Of a stretch of DNA of 64,000 nucleotides, positions 45,841-58,932 are shown piece after piece. Source of the stretch: Homalodisca vitripennis. Its lineage: Eukaryota > Arthropoda > Insecta > Hemiptera > Cicadellidae. Positions within the stretch are counted from its first letter, which is position 1; each line of letters starts with the position of its first letter. The translations under genes and the position numbers were made by a program. The notes under the pieces were generated by a model. It ran no database searches, was not told the DNA's origin, and saw only the letters and a program-made list of their open reading frames with translations. The DNA lies in assembly GCF_021130785.1 (NCBI RefSeq), contig NC_060212.1, positions 146,965,501 through 147,029,500 on the forward strand. The letters run 5' to 3'.

Positions 45841-47429
45841 ATAGATTTATAATTAGTGATCTAAAAATCACTTGAGTAGCCTGATTATGCTGCACCCACA
45901 GATGGTTTATATTAACATTCGCTGAACTCATTAAGGTGAAGTTTATGATAGCGTGTCGGCAGCTGAGTATAACAAGGGTTTAGTCGAGCACAGCTGTCAG
46001 TCACTAAGCGTGTAGGATCATAAAATACTACGCGGAATATTATTATTCATCTCTGTTTCATTGATACATTTATACATTGATTACTGTTATTTATAGCGTA
46101 GGAAGAAAACACTATTTAAAAGAGTGTTTCTCGTTTTACTGTTGTACGGCTTTATTGGTTTAACAATACCTTGAGATTATGGTTAAAGAATATTAATTTT
46201 TAAAGTTAATAAAAAATATGTTAATCATTAAAATTGATATTTTTATTGATAACTATGTCTTGCATATCATGTAATAAATTATATGTATAACATAAAATAG
46301 AAACACTTAATTAAGAATAAAAAAACTAAGTTGGGAAAGAACTGAAGTTTTTGAAATACAATATAGTTACACAAAATTTTTGACAATTAGACACTTACAT
46401 ATATTCTTGTAGTTATCAATTTTCGTCAGCAATTATGTATTTTCAAGTGATAGTCTAGTTTTGTAAATGTGAAAAGCCTACAAGAACTAATGAAAGTGAA
46501 TTTAAACCGTGATGTTAAAGAAATATTGAAATATATTTCTTGAATTCATCTTTTTAAGAAATAAAGCATATGTTGATAAATGATAAATTTGTGCAGTTAT
46601 TGATTTTTACGAAAAAAGGTATTGACAGTGAGAAAGAAAAGTTGCGAGGGATTTGCTAATTCCAGTGCTTGGTTACACTCCACTATCGGGTTTTGTACTC
46701 CCTCACCCCTCCGTGCAGTTTGCAACATGCAGTCAAGCAGGAGATGATAACTTAGCAACATTTTAGATAAAATTAATACTATAGTATAAATAATAATAAT
46801 ATAGAGAAACAGAAATTCAGGTTAGTAGAGCTGCATGACCATCCCTGGACTTGGAACACCCTGAATATTACGTAATATTAACGCTGCCTTTCTAAGTGAT
46901 AAAGGGAGCTTTTTGGAACACTTTGAATACACTCACTATTTGCCACCTTAACACCACCATTAACAGGTGATTATTTGAGCGCATAGGCATGAAAAGGGCA
47001 CTTATTTATCACAATCTATTTCAAGAGGGTGCCTTCTTTGGTTAATTTGTCTGGTAAAACTGATATTTAAATTTTGTAACGTAGTACTAACACACTTGGA
47101 GTTATATTAAGTGTTTTGTACTTCACCACTAAATTACACAATTGAAGTCTTTTTAGATTTCCAGATTTTCAGATAAAGTGGTATTAAACAGCGGAGAAGG
47201 TGGCAACATTAACCAGTTGTAAGCTTGCCTCTCTTGCGAGCCTATTTCTGCAGGCGTAACAATGCAGTTAATAGGCTTAGATAGCCCTTGAACCAAGTCC
47301 TAAGCTCGTGTTTAGTTGGAAATAGCACAGTGCTGGGTTAATGAAGTGATGATGATATAGATTCAAACCTTCTTAAATTAAAAATTATATTTTTGTTATT
47401 AATAACTATTTAGGAACTACATAACTGTT
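45841..47429. other. Unit B spacer
   Basis: It aligns with 9290-10835 in unit A. Well-kept stretches include ACATTCGCTGAACTCATTA, GCGTGTAGGATCATAAAATA and GCTTGCCTCTCTTGCGAG. No coding region is seen. Confidence 0.5.
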
Positions 47430-47690
47430 GTGAAAATAAACCGATACAGCGGAATATCGGAGGACTTGACAAAACGTAACAAAGTGTTAGGGAACAGACT
47501 TCCCTTTGACCTTTTGACTCCATATCAATAGACCTCTTCCTTGGACTAAGAAAACCACAAGAAACAAAAAATTTCAAATTCTTTCATATCAGGAGTTTAT
47601 CGTACACACGGATGGACAGACGGAAGACGGACGGACAAGGAATATGTTTTACGAAGGTCCTGTCGGTTCCTTAATATTGGCAATTATATA
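47430..47690 (+). repeat. Dispersed ACAGACGGAC-type repeat, unit B copy
   Basis: The unit B counterpart of 10835-11080, with CCCTTTGACCTTTTGACTCC and GTACACACGGATGGACAGAC. Confidence 0.6.
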
Positions 47691-48393
47691 ATAATTAATT
47701 AATTGTTGAGTTATTGTTTATAGCACACTAAGACCAAAATCAAATCACTCAACAGACAATATTTTGTCCTACGCCTTTTGTCTAGTTACTAAATATAAAT
47801 CTTAGAATTTCATAGCTCCTTTTTTAAGTAGTAGTGTTGGTAAAAAAAGAAATTGATTCTGCAAGTTTTATAATGATTTTATTCCTAAGCTTTTCCAGTC
47901 TACTTTCAATATGAAAATTGTTTAGTGACACAATATTAACATAATTTCGATATCGGAGCTGTATGGTTTAAATGAGTTTAAACTGATGCTATAAACGATT
48001 CTAAAGTCTTCATGGGCTTTGTACCTCCTAGTCCATTCTCCCCAGATTTTGAAATAATTAGTATATAATACTAACAACCTGAAGTTTTTAAAATATACCT
48101 TCTAGACACACACTCGGGACTGTTCTTAGTCATTATCTGTGCCATCATTGTTGACGTTATTGTCTTATAAACTTGTTGCTATATAATATGTTATTGCCTA
48201 TTTTTTAATATACGTGTTTTGTGTTAATTTTTGTTTTGAACTACTTGGGTAAGTGACGTTTTTAAATTATTAAATTAGAAAAAAAATTAAAAAATACATT
48301 TAAAAACGCAGTTATAATACTTGTTTGGAAGCAGCACGGAGACAATAAAATACAAAATATTTATTGTAAGCTATTTCTAGGGATATTTTCTAA

Positions 48394-49260
48394 TTGTTTA
48401 GTAAACGTCCTTTGCTAATTGGATGTGGTTTTTTGAAGATCGTTTCTGGTTTTGCAAATATGCCCTTTTCTGGTTTGCTCAGTTTGATCTGGTTGTCTGA
48501 AGTCTATTACTCGTTGGGCTGGATAATTTCATTTTTGTCAGTATATCTGTCTGCCCAACCGAACTCCAACCATTGGCCAAAAAGAAATTCTTCAAATGGG
48601 ATAATTACTGCCATTTCCGTCTGAATTGCCAAACCAGCAGATAAAGCTCCAAGATCGTTGAGATCCATCTTTGTGAGCCCAAGTCCTGTAGGAAAAGCGT
48701 TCTCCAGTCTTTCAGAATTTCTTACTTTAGTTTAGAATAACTAGTTTTCCGCCTTAGTAGAAAAGACGTGGTTTACCATCATCTTCTTGAGCTCGACTCG
48801 TTAAACCAAGGCTCCCCAAACTGCATTAGCTGTACGGTGTCACCCATCTCTCCATTTCTTCCTATAGTGACCAATGACGAATCGTAATTGAAACATCTCA
48901 CGTGTTTTACAGTTTGTGATTTCCACTAACTACTTAAGAAACGGAGTGTCAAATAATTAAAGTGGATGAATACACTCAGCTGTAGGTGATGTTTTGTGTC
49001 ACAGTCTACTTCTTATTGTATTTACGCCTATAAGCTCACAAGGGATTCCGATGAGTGCCATCTACCGACAGGTGTCCCCTCACGTGACCTACATGTATGT
49101 CAATGTTTATCTTATTCTGCAACCGGAATAGCAAATTGAACTCAGCGTCCAAGGATGACTGAGTTTTACGAAAACTTGGTGGTTCGTTTTTTGGAGGAAG
49201 CTGATATTGGAACTGATGGACCAAACTGAGACTGAGAATTTCTCAACCATTATAAGTTAC
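48394..49260 (-). pseudogene. Unidentified decayed coding region
   Basis: Several minus-strand frames in sequence read like protein but are broken by stops and shifts. 49224-49036 includes PPKNEPPSFRKTQSSLDAEF. About 48910-48800 includes SLVTIGRNGEMGDTVQLMQF. About 48700-48500 includes NAFPTGLGLTKMDLNDLGAL and IPFEEFLFGQWLEFGWADRY. The unit A equivalent has no such sequence, so this entered unit B after the duplication. I do not recognise the family. A transposon gene, a processed pseudogene or an endogenous viral fragment are all possible. Confidence 0.4.
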
Positions 49261-49599
49261 TTTGAAACCCCAAGAGGTTGTTACAGAAAATGACCTATTA
49301 TGCCTAAATGGAACGTTAAAATTTGAGGTTTCAGACTCAAATCGCACCAGATGCCAAATTTCTAGCACTTAATTTCAAACATAGAAGTATATAATATTTC
49401 AAAAATAAAAATATTGATGTTTTTAAGAAAATTGTCATGCTATGTTTTTAACCGTACTACTTACCCTTTCTAACTGTGCTGCAAATGAGTGAGTCAGTCC
49501 AATATTAGAGGCATATAAACAGATTTATAGAATCGACGAAATTTAAAGTTCACAATAATACAGTTCATAACATTCACATGGTTAATATGAATGACAACC

Positions 49600-49811
49600 A
49601 TGGTTATGTTTTTGTTAATGACAATTCATTTCATTATTTTAATTTAAATTTTTTGTGTGTTATTGGTAGTGCAGACTGAGGAAATCGTTTCCCCACACAC
49701 AGGCTGATGCCCATGTGGGGATAATTTCCTATAAGATATTTGTTATGTATTCTATTTTACTCTGTACATAAATTTTGGAAATAAATAAATCAATAAATCA
49801 ATCAATCAATA
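49600..49811 (+). mobile_element. Non-LTR retrotransposon 3'-end fragment with AATC-type tail
   Basis: GGGGATAATTTCCTATAAGA, then TTTTGGAAATAAATAAATC and tandem AATC units form a LINE-type 3' end. The unit A equivalent (about 11320-11350) is uninterrupted, so it inserted after the duplication. Confidence 0.65.
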
Positions 49812-49939
49812 TAACTGTACTTTAGTTGTAATTAATACGATACAGTAACTAGTAATATCAACAAATACTATCGTTTTAATAATAAAGACATTTTTGGATA
49901 CAATATATCCATAAGGCAGTGTGATTTAGAATTAAAAAG

Positions 49940-50128
49940 CTATAGAATATTTTTTCAAGAGGTGTTCAAAAAACTGCGGAGTGATAAATGAAAACATACT
50001 TTACTTCCTAATCGTCCCCGACATATTTATGGCGCTCTGGCGTCTTCACGCTGAATGGTTAATCTCTAAATTTATTATCCTTAGTTAAAGTTGTCCTCTC
50101 AAAGGAGATTTTCTCGGAAAGCTAAGTA
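49940..50128. other. Near-identical non-coding island 1 (unit B)
   Basis: Ungapped partner of 11449-11637 with two substitutions in 189 bp. The similarity drops sharply at both ends, where unit B continues TTTATTTCC and unit A GTTAGTTTT. Confidence 0.75.
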
Positions 50129-50619
50129 TTTATTTCCAAATAAACAACACAATAAATTAATTTCATTTTATGATTAACAATTACAAAGAAAGCGAATCGC
50201 GCTAAAAATCATCTATAAAAAGGTGCAGTGATTTAATTTGTAGCACACAGAAACCAACATTTCTATATAATCGATTTTACTTTACAGCGTCTCTTGCGTA
50301 AATTAAATTAACCACAAAACTATCAATAATAAATGAGTAAATTACATAAATGATAGTTAATGGGATATCTGTGAATATATTATTGGTAAGTAAAATAAAA
50401 ATTATAAAAAGTTAGTTTGCTACGGAATATAACCATTTTTATGCAATGCAATTTTAATAAATAAAACGATTTGAAAATTAATTATAAGTGTCAAGCCACT
50501 GTTGCTAGCTTATTTTTTTTCTAAATAAATTTTCAAGTGTTTATACATATTTAGAAATATGTATGTTACAGTTAAAAGTATAATTTATATGAAACTAGTA
50601 CTCACTAGCTAATAGATTT

Positions 50620-51735
50620 TTTAACGAAAGGCCATGGTTGAAACCAGTTTTTACTAAACAAAACTATTTTTTACCAACATTTATAATCAAAACTAGTTTA
50701 GCCTCATAAGTTTTACTCAATATCGGTTAAAAAAATACAGTCAAAACTAGTTTGTCCTATAATGGTTTAATCTAACTTTTCCTGTTATGTACCATGTAAT
50801 TTTTTACTATTTAGTTATATAATTTCTTTATAATAGTCTCCCATTCCACTCTTTAAATGTTTGTTAGTAGAAAAGAAACAGTATAATTTAAAATAGTTCA
50901 AAACTTAGGAAAACCATCCTTTTTTATTCTAATAATTTGAAAATAAGTTTAAAAGTTCACTTTTTACAACATATAAAATGCTTTCAAGAAAATTGTAATT
51001 ACCAAATAAATGTTTCCCTTTGAAAATGATTTCTTGTAGCCACATTTAGTTTCTTAGTTGCGATGTAACTATCCTTAACATGTTCTACATGAATTTCCTG
51101 TAGCTGCAATTAAATTGAAATTTCCTTCTCCGTGGTTCAGGCTGTATGAAAACTTTAAATTAGGTACCAAATTTCAACTTTTAAAATAGATCGAAATTAA
51201 AAAATAGTTTAGGATATTTTGAAGCAGTGATTTAACATATAGCTTAATAAAAAATATTAAGACAAAGTTTGTAAATCACAGTGACATAAATGTTTTGTTG
51301 GCTATAACAGAAGATCGTTTTATTCTGTCATTAATAGTTTTTAGTGTTTTAGTTATAATATAATATAATGCAGTATTATGTGAGATATAATTAAAATAGA
51401 AATGCTGATTTTATTGAGTTACAACTGTGTTAAATTGTACTATTTCATTTATACTGCTAAAAATTATAACGAGGAGAATGGGAGATAACTGGAGAGAACA
51501 AGGTTGAGGGAAGAATGTGGGAAAAAAGAATATATTCATTACAGAGACAAAAACGCGATATAATTAAAAATATATTTGTATTAGTTAACACATGATAGGC
51601 AAAGCTACTTTTGGCCATGTATGAAGAAAGGTAGTTTTGACAAAACTATATATTGGAAAACAGCTATTTTTTGTCATACTTATATTGACTTAAATTTATT
51701 AGTTTTGATTGAAACCGTGGTTTTTGATTAAAATT
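50620..51735. repeat. Inverted-repeat-bounded element (unit B)
   Basis: Left arm about 50620-50760 (GGCCATGGTTGAAACCAG, AAAACTAGTTTAGCC) and right arm about 51600-51735 (GTTTTGATTGAAACCGTGG) are diverged reverse complements. It is the uninterrupted version of 11815-13455. Confidence 0.5.
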
Positions 51736-51753
51736 AATTTAGGTTTATTTTTG

Positions 51754-51773
51754 CTGAAAACAATTGTTTTCAG
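51754..51773. repeat. 20-bp perfect palindrome (unit B)
   Basis: The same 20 bp as 13649-13668, unchanged, upstream of island 2. Confidence 0.7.
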
Positions 51774-51808
51774 TGAATTGCAGTTTTGACTGCAAAACAC
51801 TCACCTTC

Positions 51809-52178
51809 ACCTCCCCTCACCCACCCAGGGTATTTCTTTTTTAAATGCATATAATCGTGTGTTTTTTCATCTTCTAGAAATCAAAGTATGCCAAGAAGTA
51901 CTTTCCGAATTGCAAGTAATAGCTAGACTCGGAACCGACAGCTGATGAAATATGCGCGAAGTAACGTAGCGAAAGAAACCACAAGTTATCCAGGTTTTAT
52001 AAATGGCGGGAGAAGCAGTGCCAATGACATCTCTGAATTGTGGGAATCTTTTAATGCGATATTATTTGGTTTAGCCGCACGGAACTGGCAAAACCCGCTA
52101 TTGGAAATCGCTTAGCGGCTTCCGTCCGTAATTCATTGCTCTGCAATGCGTCTCTATCAACAGACCAGTGTCGTACCT
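51809..52178. other. Near-identical non-coding island 2 (unit B)
   Basis: Partner of 13698-14069. It has the same C-rich tract and TTTTTTCATCTTCTAG acceptor-like signal. The reading frame open in unit A is broken here by a 1-nt deletion (GGAACCGACAGC) and a TGA. Confidence 0.7.
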
Positions 52179-52621
52179 TTACTAAACCAACCTAGCTTTG
52201 CGGTTCATTATTCTTGTGCTTTGTGTATTACCGTTTCAAATTTTGCAAATGAATGAGTTAATGGAATTCATGTATTTCTGTACCTATGATTTTAAATTTT
52301 GAGACGTAATCAACTATGCAGTGATATGAGTTTTACCTTAATTAACCCTAAAGTATACATAAATGAGATCTAACATCTTGTTAAATAGGTTGAGTACAAA
52401 ATGGTATCTTTATGAAAATTCGTTGAAAGTCTTCGATTATGGCATTTAGTATTATTACACTTCATTAACCATTAAAGTAGTATGCAAGATATGTTGAGTG
52501 TTGGTCTATTCTTAAGAACATATGCGATTTAATCGTCAGATCTTAGGTTTTTTTATCAATTATATCCAGTCCAGCAGAATATTCCATGACAGATAAAGGA
52601 TACATCACCGTTTGACAAAAT

Positions 52622-52665
52622 CTGGATTGTGAGAATCTTTTAATGCGATATTATTTGGTTTACGT
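52622..52665 (+). repeat. Third, partial copy of the island 2 core
   Basis: ATTGTGAGAATCTTTTAATG continuing through GCGATATTATTTGGTTTA repeats the segment at 52027-52074 (and 13927-13964) about 600 bp downstream in the same orientation. It is short but nearly exact. Confidence 0.65.
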
Positions 52666-52849
52666 AACATTGTATAATAACATATGTTAAATATTTACAA
52701 AATTGAACTACCAAACTTACTAGAAATATATACAAGAAAAAATAACTGAAATAGAATAATAAACAGTGGAAAGTATCTCACAGCTGAATGTTGGATTTAT
52801 AACTCAGATGATCTGTTAACTCAGTTTCTTATCTGTTCATTATACAATA

Positions 52850-53748
52850 CTAGCAGTTTCCCTCGGCTTCGCACGCAATTTCCCGTTGAAAACAGTACAC
52901 TATATTCACTTATTCTTTTTATATCACATTCTAAACATTGCTGAGATAATTGACAGTCGTTCCTTCGTGAGCCTCTTGGGCGCATTATGAAGGTATGTAT
53001 CATATACCTGCCTCTATCTTTCGTGGTTTTTGCTAGGTGTTGATAAGTTATTCAGAACAGTTACTGTATACGGATGATTTTCGGTAAACTAATTAGGTTA
53101 TAAAGAATCACATTCGGTCTGTTAAAATTAATTTTCTGTCTAAGATATTTCCAGTATTATTTTAGGAGTGTGCCTTCAAGAAAATGTATCAAAGAAACCA
53201 AGTTTCAATCATAAAGTGTCTTCTTTCGGCTCTTTTCATTTACCTTCGATGTAACCAAATTCGATTACCTTATGTGCAAACATTCACGGATTTGTATAAT
53301 GAGGTTGTTTTCATAATAGCGTTTAATAGTATTTTCTTTGAATTAAATAGTTTATTGATCATTGATGCAATCTGAATTTAAAAACACTACTGATCAAGCA
53401 CTTTACAATAAAAATGTTTTAAATTTTAAATGTAAACAAATGTTTCTGCCTCTTTGATGAACTTCAGCTGAAAGTATTATCAGCTGTTAAGTATCAGTTC
53501 GCTTTGTATTACGTGTCGTAGCGCAGTCTGTCGGATCCAAATAAAACACACCAACATCAACAACAATTTATAATTAAACAATTAATGAAATAAACTATTA
53601 AAATTGGACCAAATACCTCTCTAAAAGTATGCCTATGTTACTTCCAGGACCGTGTAGAATCACTGTACAAAATTTCACGATGTTTCGTGCATTGGTTCCA
53701 GAGTTATAACGGAACATACAAACAAACATTCGCATTTATATATATATA
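52850..53748 (+). repeat. Dispersed TAGCTG-type repeat, copy 5 (diverged)
   Basis: It begins ACTAGCAGTTTCCCTCGGCT and ends with TTCCAGAGTTATAACGGAAC, CAAACATTCGCATTTATATA and (TA)n. Its interior is unlike the other copies. It abuts copy 4 directly, giving two head-to-tail elements. Confidence 0.6.
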
Positions 53749-54260
53749 CTAGCTGTTTCCCGCGGCTTCGCACGCTTTTCGTAAGTTTTGCCCGCGTATG
53801 AGCATTTCTGGTTGAAGTAAATTATATTTCCAACCCCGATGTAGATTTTACCTTGATGTCACGATCAAGAAAATATGTCAAAAATGTATTGTACATGCAT
53901 AATGTATTTTATTACAAAGTGGTCTACCACTCAACCTTTAAGTTCAACCAAAAATTTAGTTTAGACAATTATACATCATAACTTAGCGCCTTCAAATAGT
54001 GTTTCACTGTTTAATATACGTATCTATCTCGTAATTGCAGGTTATAATGTGCAGGCGCTTTGAAAACTTTTCTTCATTTTATTCGTTTATATTCACGACA
54101 TAAGCGAATAATTCAGATAATAACTATCCTATCTTCTAAGTTAGACTAAATTACGGATACATGTGAAATTTGATTGAAATTGGTTCAGTCGTTTTGGAGT
54201 TTATTGGCAACATACATCGTGACTCAAGATTTTTATATATATAAGATATATATATATAGA
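53749..54260 (+). repeat. Dispersed TAGCTG/GCGGCTTCGCACGC repeat, copy 4
   Basis: It begins ACTAGCTGTTTCCCGCGGCT and matches 5051-5574 through AATGTGCAGGCGCTTTGA. It then has a different 3' end (GGTTCAGTCGTTTTGGAGTT, then TA-rich), so two 3' variants of the family exist here. Confidence 0.75.
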
Positions 54261-54925
54261 AGATAGATTTTTGACTTAGCAAGGCTCAAATTCTGTCTCA
54301 AATTCGTAACAGAACTTAGATCTGTAAAACAGTGCTATAATGTGCAACTTACTACTTGAAACAATAAAAACTGGTATATACTCATACGTGTTTGCCACAT
54401 GCTTAGGATAGTGCACTTGGGCAGATACGAGAATAAATTCTGTCACCTAATAACCAATTTGACGTTCGTTACTGTTCAAGCACTTTTTGTTAACTTATTT
54501 GGTTTTTCAGACTCAAGAGAACTTAGATTGATATTCAGAGAATGTATAAGTAAATGTTACAATAATTTTATTGATTGTTAACTCTAGGTTAGTGCTAGTA
54601 AAACCTATTAATATATTTAAAATGAATTCAGAGTTTAGTACGCTGTGCGTTTAAACCCACTGATTGATGACGAAAGCAGATGTCTGTGTTTGAGTGTTGT
54701 CTGTACGCCCAAATTTAATTTAGAGAGTTTAAATTTGGTGAGAACTCCACTACTTCTTTACCAAAATTGAAAATGGTAAACATTGGTCGGTTCAGCCGGA
54801 GTAGGTGAGGATGCCCTTTGTGGGGCAAACGTGACACCTTACACTCTGACTCGGAGTCTGGTATGATGAGTAAAGTTTGAATGCATAAGTATATATACTA
54901 CATTTTTTCACAGGATTATATATAT

Positions 54926-54987
<62 letters not shown>

Positions 54988-55135
54988 CTAATGTATATGT
55001 ATATTTATTTATATGTTTTTGTAGATGTTTATGTTTATTTTGTTTTTATAGCCCTATGTATAATTTTTAGTTTCCTGAAGACGGTTTAAGCCGAAATAAA
55101 GAATTTGTTTGATATCTTCCTATTTATTATTGACG

Positions 55136-55228
<93 letters not shown>

Positions 55229-55722
55229 ATATCTGTGTATTTGCTGGTAGTGTTCACAACATTTGTAATGAAAGGAAAAACTCAAAGTTATGAAGGGCAA
55301 TGATAGTGATAGTGTTTTTCAGTGGTTATGAATTATGTATGAAATAGACTACATAATACAGAGTGGTAATGACTTATGGGAACTAAGAGCTGAGGAGACC
55401 TATGATCTGGAAGTTGGGGACTGGGAGCATTATGAATATATAAATGTATATAATTATGCAACAACAGGTGGCGGTGAAAATATCGATTAGAATTAAAGAT
55501 AATTATTGAAATGAAAAATTGCAATGAAAATATATTGATTTGAATAAGAGAAAACTATTCAAAGAGAACATTAATAATAAATATTTTGTGATGTTTATCT
55601 TTAAACTGCAACTGATATAAAATATGAATATGTAGAAGGTTGAAATATGTATTGACTTCTAATATTTTTCACATCGATGCAACATCAATGTATTGGTGTT
55701 ATTCTTTCACCCTCCACCTCCT
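54261..55722. other. Unit B spacer with microsatellites
   Basis: (TA)n at 54917-54985 and (CA)n of more than 40 units at 55139-55225. TTTCCTGAAGACGGTTTAAG (about 55070) resembles a Penelope-like end motif. From about 55300 the sequence aligns with 17240 onward in unit A. A somewhat GC-richer part at 54760-54860 is not recognised. Confidence 0.5.
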
Positions 55723-55860
55723 TTACAACACCAGCTCTGCCGGACAGTAACGGCCATATAAAATTGTCAAGGCTGATCTTTATGTGCGAGCCGGCCGGCC
55801 TGTAGATCTGCGGATCATCCTTTGCAATCTTTATCACCGTTGCGGGTAGATTTATTTCTT
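55723..55860. other. Conserved non-coding island 3 (unit B)
   Basis: Ungapped partner of 17751-17888 with the same GAGCCGGCCGGCCTGTAGAT core. Confidence 0.6.
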
Positions 55861-56438
55861 ACATTATACGTTGAATAAGTGATATAAACAGTCATATTAT
55901 TTTATATATTGAGAGATAAAGTACAGTACCATTTTCATGAACAAGGTTAAGTACACCACACCAGTGTGGTCTGTGTGTCGTGAAACAGGCATCTATGAGA
56001 CTGCATTAAAAATTTCAAGTCTCTATCTTACTTAATTCTTGAGATATCCTGTGGAGACAATCATGTAATCATACCGAAAAGAAATTTTTTCACCAAAGCA
56101 GGTAGAAGAGAAAATTTTGCTCTACAAAAATCCATTACGGAACTTATGTTCCATCATAGAACGCGTGATGAAAATTAAGTTTCATCTTTACTACTGCGTG
56201 GAAATGAAGTTTCATGAAAAATATCTTAGGATTATGTATTTGCAGAGATATCTTGCGTATATCTGTTACAACGCCTCATGTTAAAATGCAGTTTAGTTGT
56301 ACTCAGAATATTTTAAAATTTATTTATTGTACGATTTTCTTGTTTCAAAGATGGTTACCCATACATAAATGGAAAAAATTTCGCTAACGTTTATTAAAAT
56401 CTCCTGAAGTGACTTGCACTACATTGAACACGATGTTG

Positions 56439-56440
<2 letters not shown>

Positions 56441-56518
<78 letters not shown>
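56441..56518. repeat. (TA)n microsatellite
   Basis: Nearly pure TA run; absent from the matching part of unit A. Confidence 0.95.
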
Positions 56519-57060
56519 AATGAAGTTTCATGTAAAATATTAAATGTATAGGTAATTTAGTTCTAGAGATATTATGCGGACAAGCAGAATAGATATTATA
56601 GAGCCCCTCGTGTCATAGGTCTCACCAACCCTCAGGTAATACTGTAGATTGTCAAAATATTTGTACAATTTTCAACTTAAATATTACCGATAGCAGCCTA
56701 GTGTTGTTTAGGTAGGTAACCATGGAATTTTAGATATCCGTTCATCAACGTGTATACTTCTAAAGGCTAAAGACCGTCTCCAATATTTCGATATGATTGC
56801 TGTCTATAATCACTTATCAGTTGTTTGTAAAAATTCTGTTGGTGATTGTTTTTAAAGAAATAATAGTTTAAAAATCATCTGTACGAACTATAATTTGAAT
56901 TTAGGACAATTATTATTATATACACACAGCACATAAAATTTAGCATCTTTAAAATATACTTTACAACCATCTTACTATTAAAATAAACATGATTAATTAT
57001 TTGTCATATACTCGTACAGTTTAATATACAGTAAATACTCCTGTATATTAAAAAATTTAG

Positions 57061-57066
<6 letters not shown>

Positions 57067-57103
<37 letters not shown>
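57067..57103. repeat. (TA)n microsatellite
   Basis: Pure TA run ending in TATGCGCATG. Confidence 0.95.
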
Positions 57104-57107
<4 letters not shown>

Positions 57108-57689
57108 ATGTAAAGTTGTATGAAGTATTGTAGATGACAATTATTGCAATTTTAACATTTCACTATAATAATATTAAAATAATTTTTGAATTAGTCCTTC
57201 AAAACTGAACTCTTGTAGGTTGACTTACAAAAAGAAAAAAACAATAATAAATGTAAATTATATTAATTTTGGACGATGAACTTCAGCATTACTGATCCAA
57301 ACATTTATCGATCATAATGCAACATTTAGAACGCAGAATTGTTCTTGAATATTTCCAGAATTTGTATTGTATAAAATATATATTCCAGTATCAAGTTCTG
57401 GGACATTTTTGTACTACAAGATACAGTTAAATCAATGTTCGGAAAGGATCTCGTGGTATGAACAATATTGTAAATGTTAAATGCTTTCGATGATAGTTTT
57501 AATAATTAAATAATTATAATTTTGTAGTATATTTATTCATTATTTGAGAATAATCTTCTTCTCAAAGAGAAGAATTTTTGAATATGTATTATTATTGTTA
57601 ACTCATATATTGTTTAATAAATTACTTAGACATTTGTTGAAAAGTTGTTATACATAGTAATAATATACTCGTACTGTCGTGAATACAGG

Positions 57690-58110
57690 GGCTCAGTAAA
57701 GGCGAATGTGTATATAAAACGTTATTTTAAGTAAAGTACCAATAAAACAACGTTTAAACTTCGTCGGATCCAGTCGAGACATTCATATTCATGTCAGGTT
57801 AAGATTGCTACCTTTAAAACAGAGTTGAAGAACTGAATGTTGAATGCTTGTCAGAAGTCAATTGACCTAAAGTTGCTCCGCCTTCTTTCAAAACTACTGA
57901 AAGAAACGTTCCTCCTATCCTCGGCAGAGAGAATACAGACGCTGACCTGGTACTATTCAAATTGATGTAAGGTTTTTTTTCAACAATCGATGCCTTTGTA
58001 GTATCCGTCAGTTTGAAAGGAATCCGTCAAAGAAGCCAGGTTCTGCAGTTTTTAAATTAATGTTGGATTCTGAATGGAAGCAAATTGTACTTTTGCATAC
58101 AATCACAGCC
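57690..58110 (+). repeat. 440-bp module, copy c (unit B)
   Basis: Partner of 20071-20525. The middle third (TGCTTGTCAGAAGTCAATTG through the TTCTTTC/GAAAGAA hairpin to GACGCTGACCTGG) is nearly unchanged, while both ends are diverged. Confidence 0.8.
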
Positions 58111-58344
58111 AAGTTTATTTTCATAGAATCATTGTTGAACTTCTTTTAATGAAAATATTTTAGAATTTTTCAATTCATTGTAAGGAAATTAACGATTTAC
58201 AAATAAATCACTCGTACGTTCTTAAAGTGATCTCTTTTAGTAAATAATCTCTCTTTCATATTCCACGATTGTATTAGGTGACGTATTTAAAGAACGAAAA
58301 TTAAGCTGTGACATATCTTAAATTATTGTTAAAATTATACATCA

Positions 58345-58932
58345 TACAGTGTTGCCAGAAAGTTTAGGGACACCCCACATAAAGTGATAAACTACTTGTG
58401 TCCCTATACTAACAGCAGATTGGCTAACTCTATATATTTCCCCATTAACGCAGTGAAAACGAAGTATTTTGGTGTGACTTTCATTATTTTATGTATAAAA
58501 TCTTTCAAAATATGAACTTTTTTGTGATTTTAAAATTTTGGAGGAAACACCTGTTTTTTTTAACATTAAAATTTATAACTTCTAAAATAAATGTCCAATC
58601 ATCTTAATAATTGGTACGTTGTTTTAACATAAGATATGGAGTAAATAAATGCTATTGTGGCAACTAGAAAAAAATAACTCACAGTTTGGTGATCGCTCAA
58701 AGTTCCTTTATTTTTTATTTTTTTCGGAAATGAAAAACTGATAACTTTGGTGCGTTGTAGCGCTCGAACTATGAGAGTGGTAGGCAATCCACGCACACCA
58801 GCTTGTTCCTCACAAAACAGAGGAAGGGATATTGATGCGCACGCACTCCTTTTTCATCATTTGCTTTGTTGCCGTCAGCTACAAACATCGCCATTTCCGT
58901 GTTTGTAAAAAAAATAAAGGAACTTCCGTCTA
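58345..58932. mobile_element. Unit B-specific insertion, type unknown
   Basis: Unit A runs from TTTTGTTAAAATAAG-type sequence to AATATGCTTCTGTTATACAT with no counterpart to this 0.6 kb. It opens TACAGTGTTGCCAGAAAGTT, which resembles the start of some Tc1/mariner terminal repeats, but no matching inverted end was found. The right half is GC-richer (CGCACACCAGCTTGTTCCTC). Confidence 0.4.

Noticed and set aside
45356..45931. Minus-strand frame of 191 codons rich in Ser-Pro-Leu-Phe repeats
   Set aside because: It is the translation of the 36-bp minisatellite, whose period is a multiple of three. The non-repetitive start resembles a frame in unit A, but most differences change the amino acid.
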